DNA of 64,000 nucleotides, taken from assembly GCA_905331475.1 (NCBI GenBank), contig CAJNYU010003218.1, positions 293,268-357,267 on the forward strand, in the 5' to 3' direction. This document shows, piece by piece, positions 63,618 through 64,000 of the stretch (the first letter of the stretch is position 1; the number at the start of each line of letters is the position of its first letter). The stretch comes from Rotaria socialis (lineage: Eukaryota > Rotifera > Eurotatoria > Philodinida > Philodinidae). The notes beneath the pieces are model-generated. The model was given only the letters and a program-made list of their open reading frames with translations. It did no database searches and was not told the DNA's origin. The position numbers and the translations under genes are program-made.

Positions 63618-64000
63618 ATGGATACCAAAAAATCACACACACACAGCAAAGCTGGTTATTCCGGACACAACACCGAGAAAAAACCAACTACAACTAGCAG
63701 TGCTGGCTATAGTAAACACAGTAAACACGAGAAATCAGGTGCAGTAAGCGGCGATAGCCATATCGGGCACAGTGACAAGAAGAAATCGGGTTCAAGCAAT
63801 AGTGTCAGCTACTCAGGACATACTAGCAAAAAAACATCAGAAATGTCCAACAAAGACACCGAAAAAACGACTACCTCTACTGCTGCAGCTTCCTCAACAG
63901 CTTTGCGAGCAGCAAGAAGTAGATTCGTACAAAATTACCTTGTAGTATGGCTCGATGCCAATATCGATGAGAAAAAGGAACATTTTCAAAAGTCTCTTGT
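63618..64000 (+). CDS. Repeat-bearing, probably bdelloid-specific protein (N-terminal part)
   Basis: Open from the ATG to the window end (127 codons plus two bases). Residues 13-80 are four tandem 17-residue repeats of the pattern [GS]-[YH]-[SI]-x-H followed by a Lys/Glu-rich and then a Ser/Thr/Gly-rich half (units at 13-29, 30-46, 47-63, 64-80). The segment is basic, His-rich and likely disordered. After a Ser/Thr/Ala linker comes RFVQNYLVVWLDANIDEKKE. From memory, a (V)QNFLxxWLDxNID opening is common in a large bdelloid family of signalling-like proteins, often with TPR or ADP-ribosyltransferase regions further on; whether they exist here cannot be seen. GC content is clearly above its surroundings. 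Function unknown. Confidence 0.7.
   Translation, partial: MDTKKSHTHSKAGYSGHNTEKKPTTTSSAGYSKHSKHEKSGAVSGDSHIGHSDKKKSGSSNSVSYSGHTSKKTSEMSNKDTEKTTTSTAAASSTALRAARSRFVQNYLVVWLDANIDEKKEHFQKSL

Noticed and set aside
1-64000. CRISPR arrays, bacterial operons, rRNA genes
   Set aside because: No spaced direct repeats, ribosome-binding-site operon structure or rRNA signatures; the window is eukaryotic with spliceosomal introns.

Overview
The window looks like nuclear DNA of a small invertebrate, most likely a bdelloid rotifer. It is strongly AT-rich, its genes carry many short introns (often 45-75 bases, with a few of 0.5-4 kb), and its conserved genes are animal-specific (Six4/5 homeobox, CDKL5-like kinase, akirin, TEX9, WIPI4, class II PI3-kinase, enhancer of polycomb). 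Three features point to bdelloids in particular. TGTGGG-type blocks at 58.3-60.2 kb match the telomeric repeat I recall for bdelloids. A broken DUF427 gene looks acquired from bacteria or fungi. The last gene has a start of a kind I recall from bdelloid proteins. The species cannot be named from the sequence alone.

Layout. 0-1.85 kb: intergenic, with a complete hAT-type MITE flanked by a perfect 8-bp duplication. 1.85-3.34 kb (+): a Mab-21-like protein, tail-to-tail with formimidoyltransferase-cyclodeaminase (3.48-6.61 kb, -). 6.6-9.4 kb: intergenic, with a possible 47-residue secreted peptide and a GTCC-repeat element. 9.4-34.3 kb: a run of minus-strand genes: TEX9, a CDKL5-like kinase, WDR45/WIPI4 and class II PI3-kinase. 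A plus-strand Six4/5 homeobox gene lies inside a 4.2-kb intron of WDR45. 34.3-38.6 kb: intergenic. 38.6-39.1 kb (+): akirin. 41.8-45.5 kb (-): enhancer of polycomb. 49.5-49.8 kb (+): probable mitochondrial ribosomal protein mL53.

From about 50.5 kb the character changes. There is a DUF427 gene with two in-frame stops, about 4 kb with no gene, a decayed 3.2-kb hAT transposon (55.0-58.2 kb), three fold-back blocks of telomere-like repeats, and a diverged direct duplication of about 1.7-2.0 kb containing unusually conserved cores. At the right edge is the start of a gene with four 17-residue tandem repeats. Together this resembles the accessory, subtelomere-like parts of bdelloid chromosomes, which are known for transposons and foreign genes. 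The left 50 kb is ordinary core gene territory.

The genes do not form one pathway. One pairing is suggestive: class II PI3-kinase, which makes 3-phosphoinositides, lies 335 bases upstream of and on the same strand as WIPI4, a reader of PI3P. Several genes have a splice-acceptor-like AG only 0-24 bases before the start codon. This fits spliced-leader trans-splicing, which is reported in bdelloids, but 5'UTR introns would look the same. Intron-exon limits are my own reading and were not checked against transcripts.
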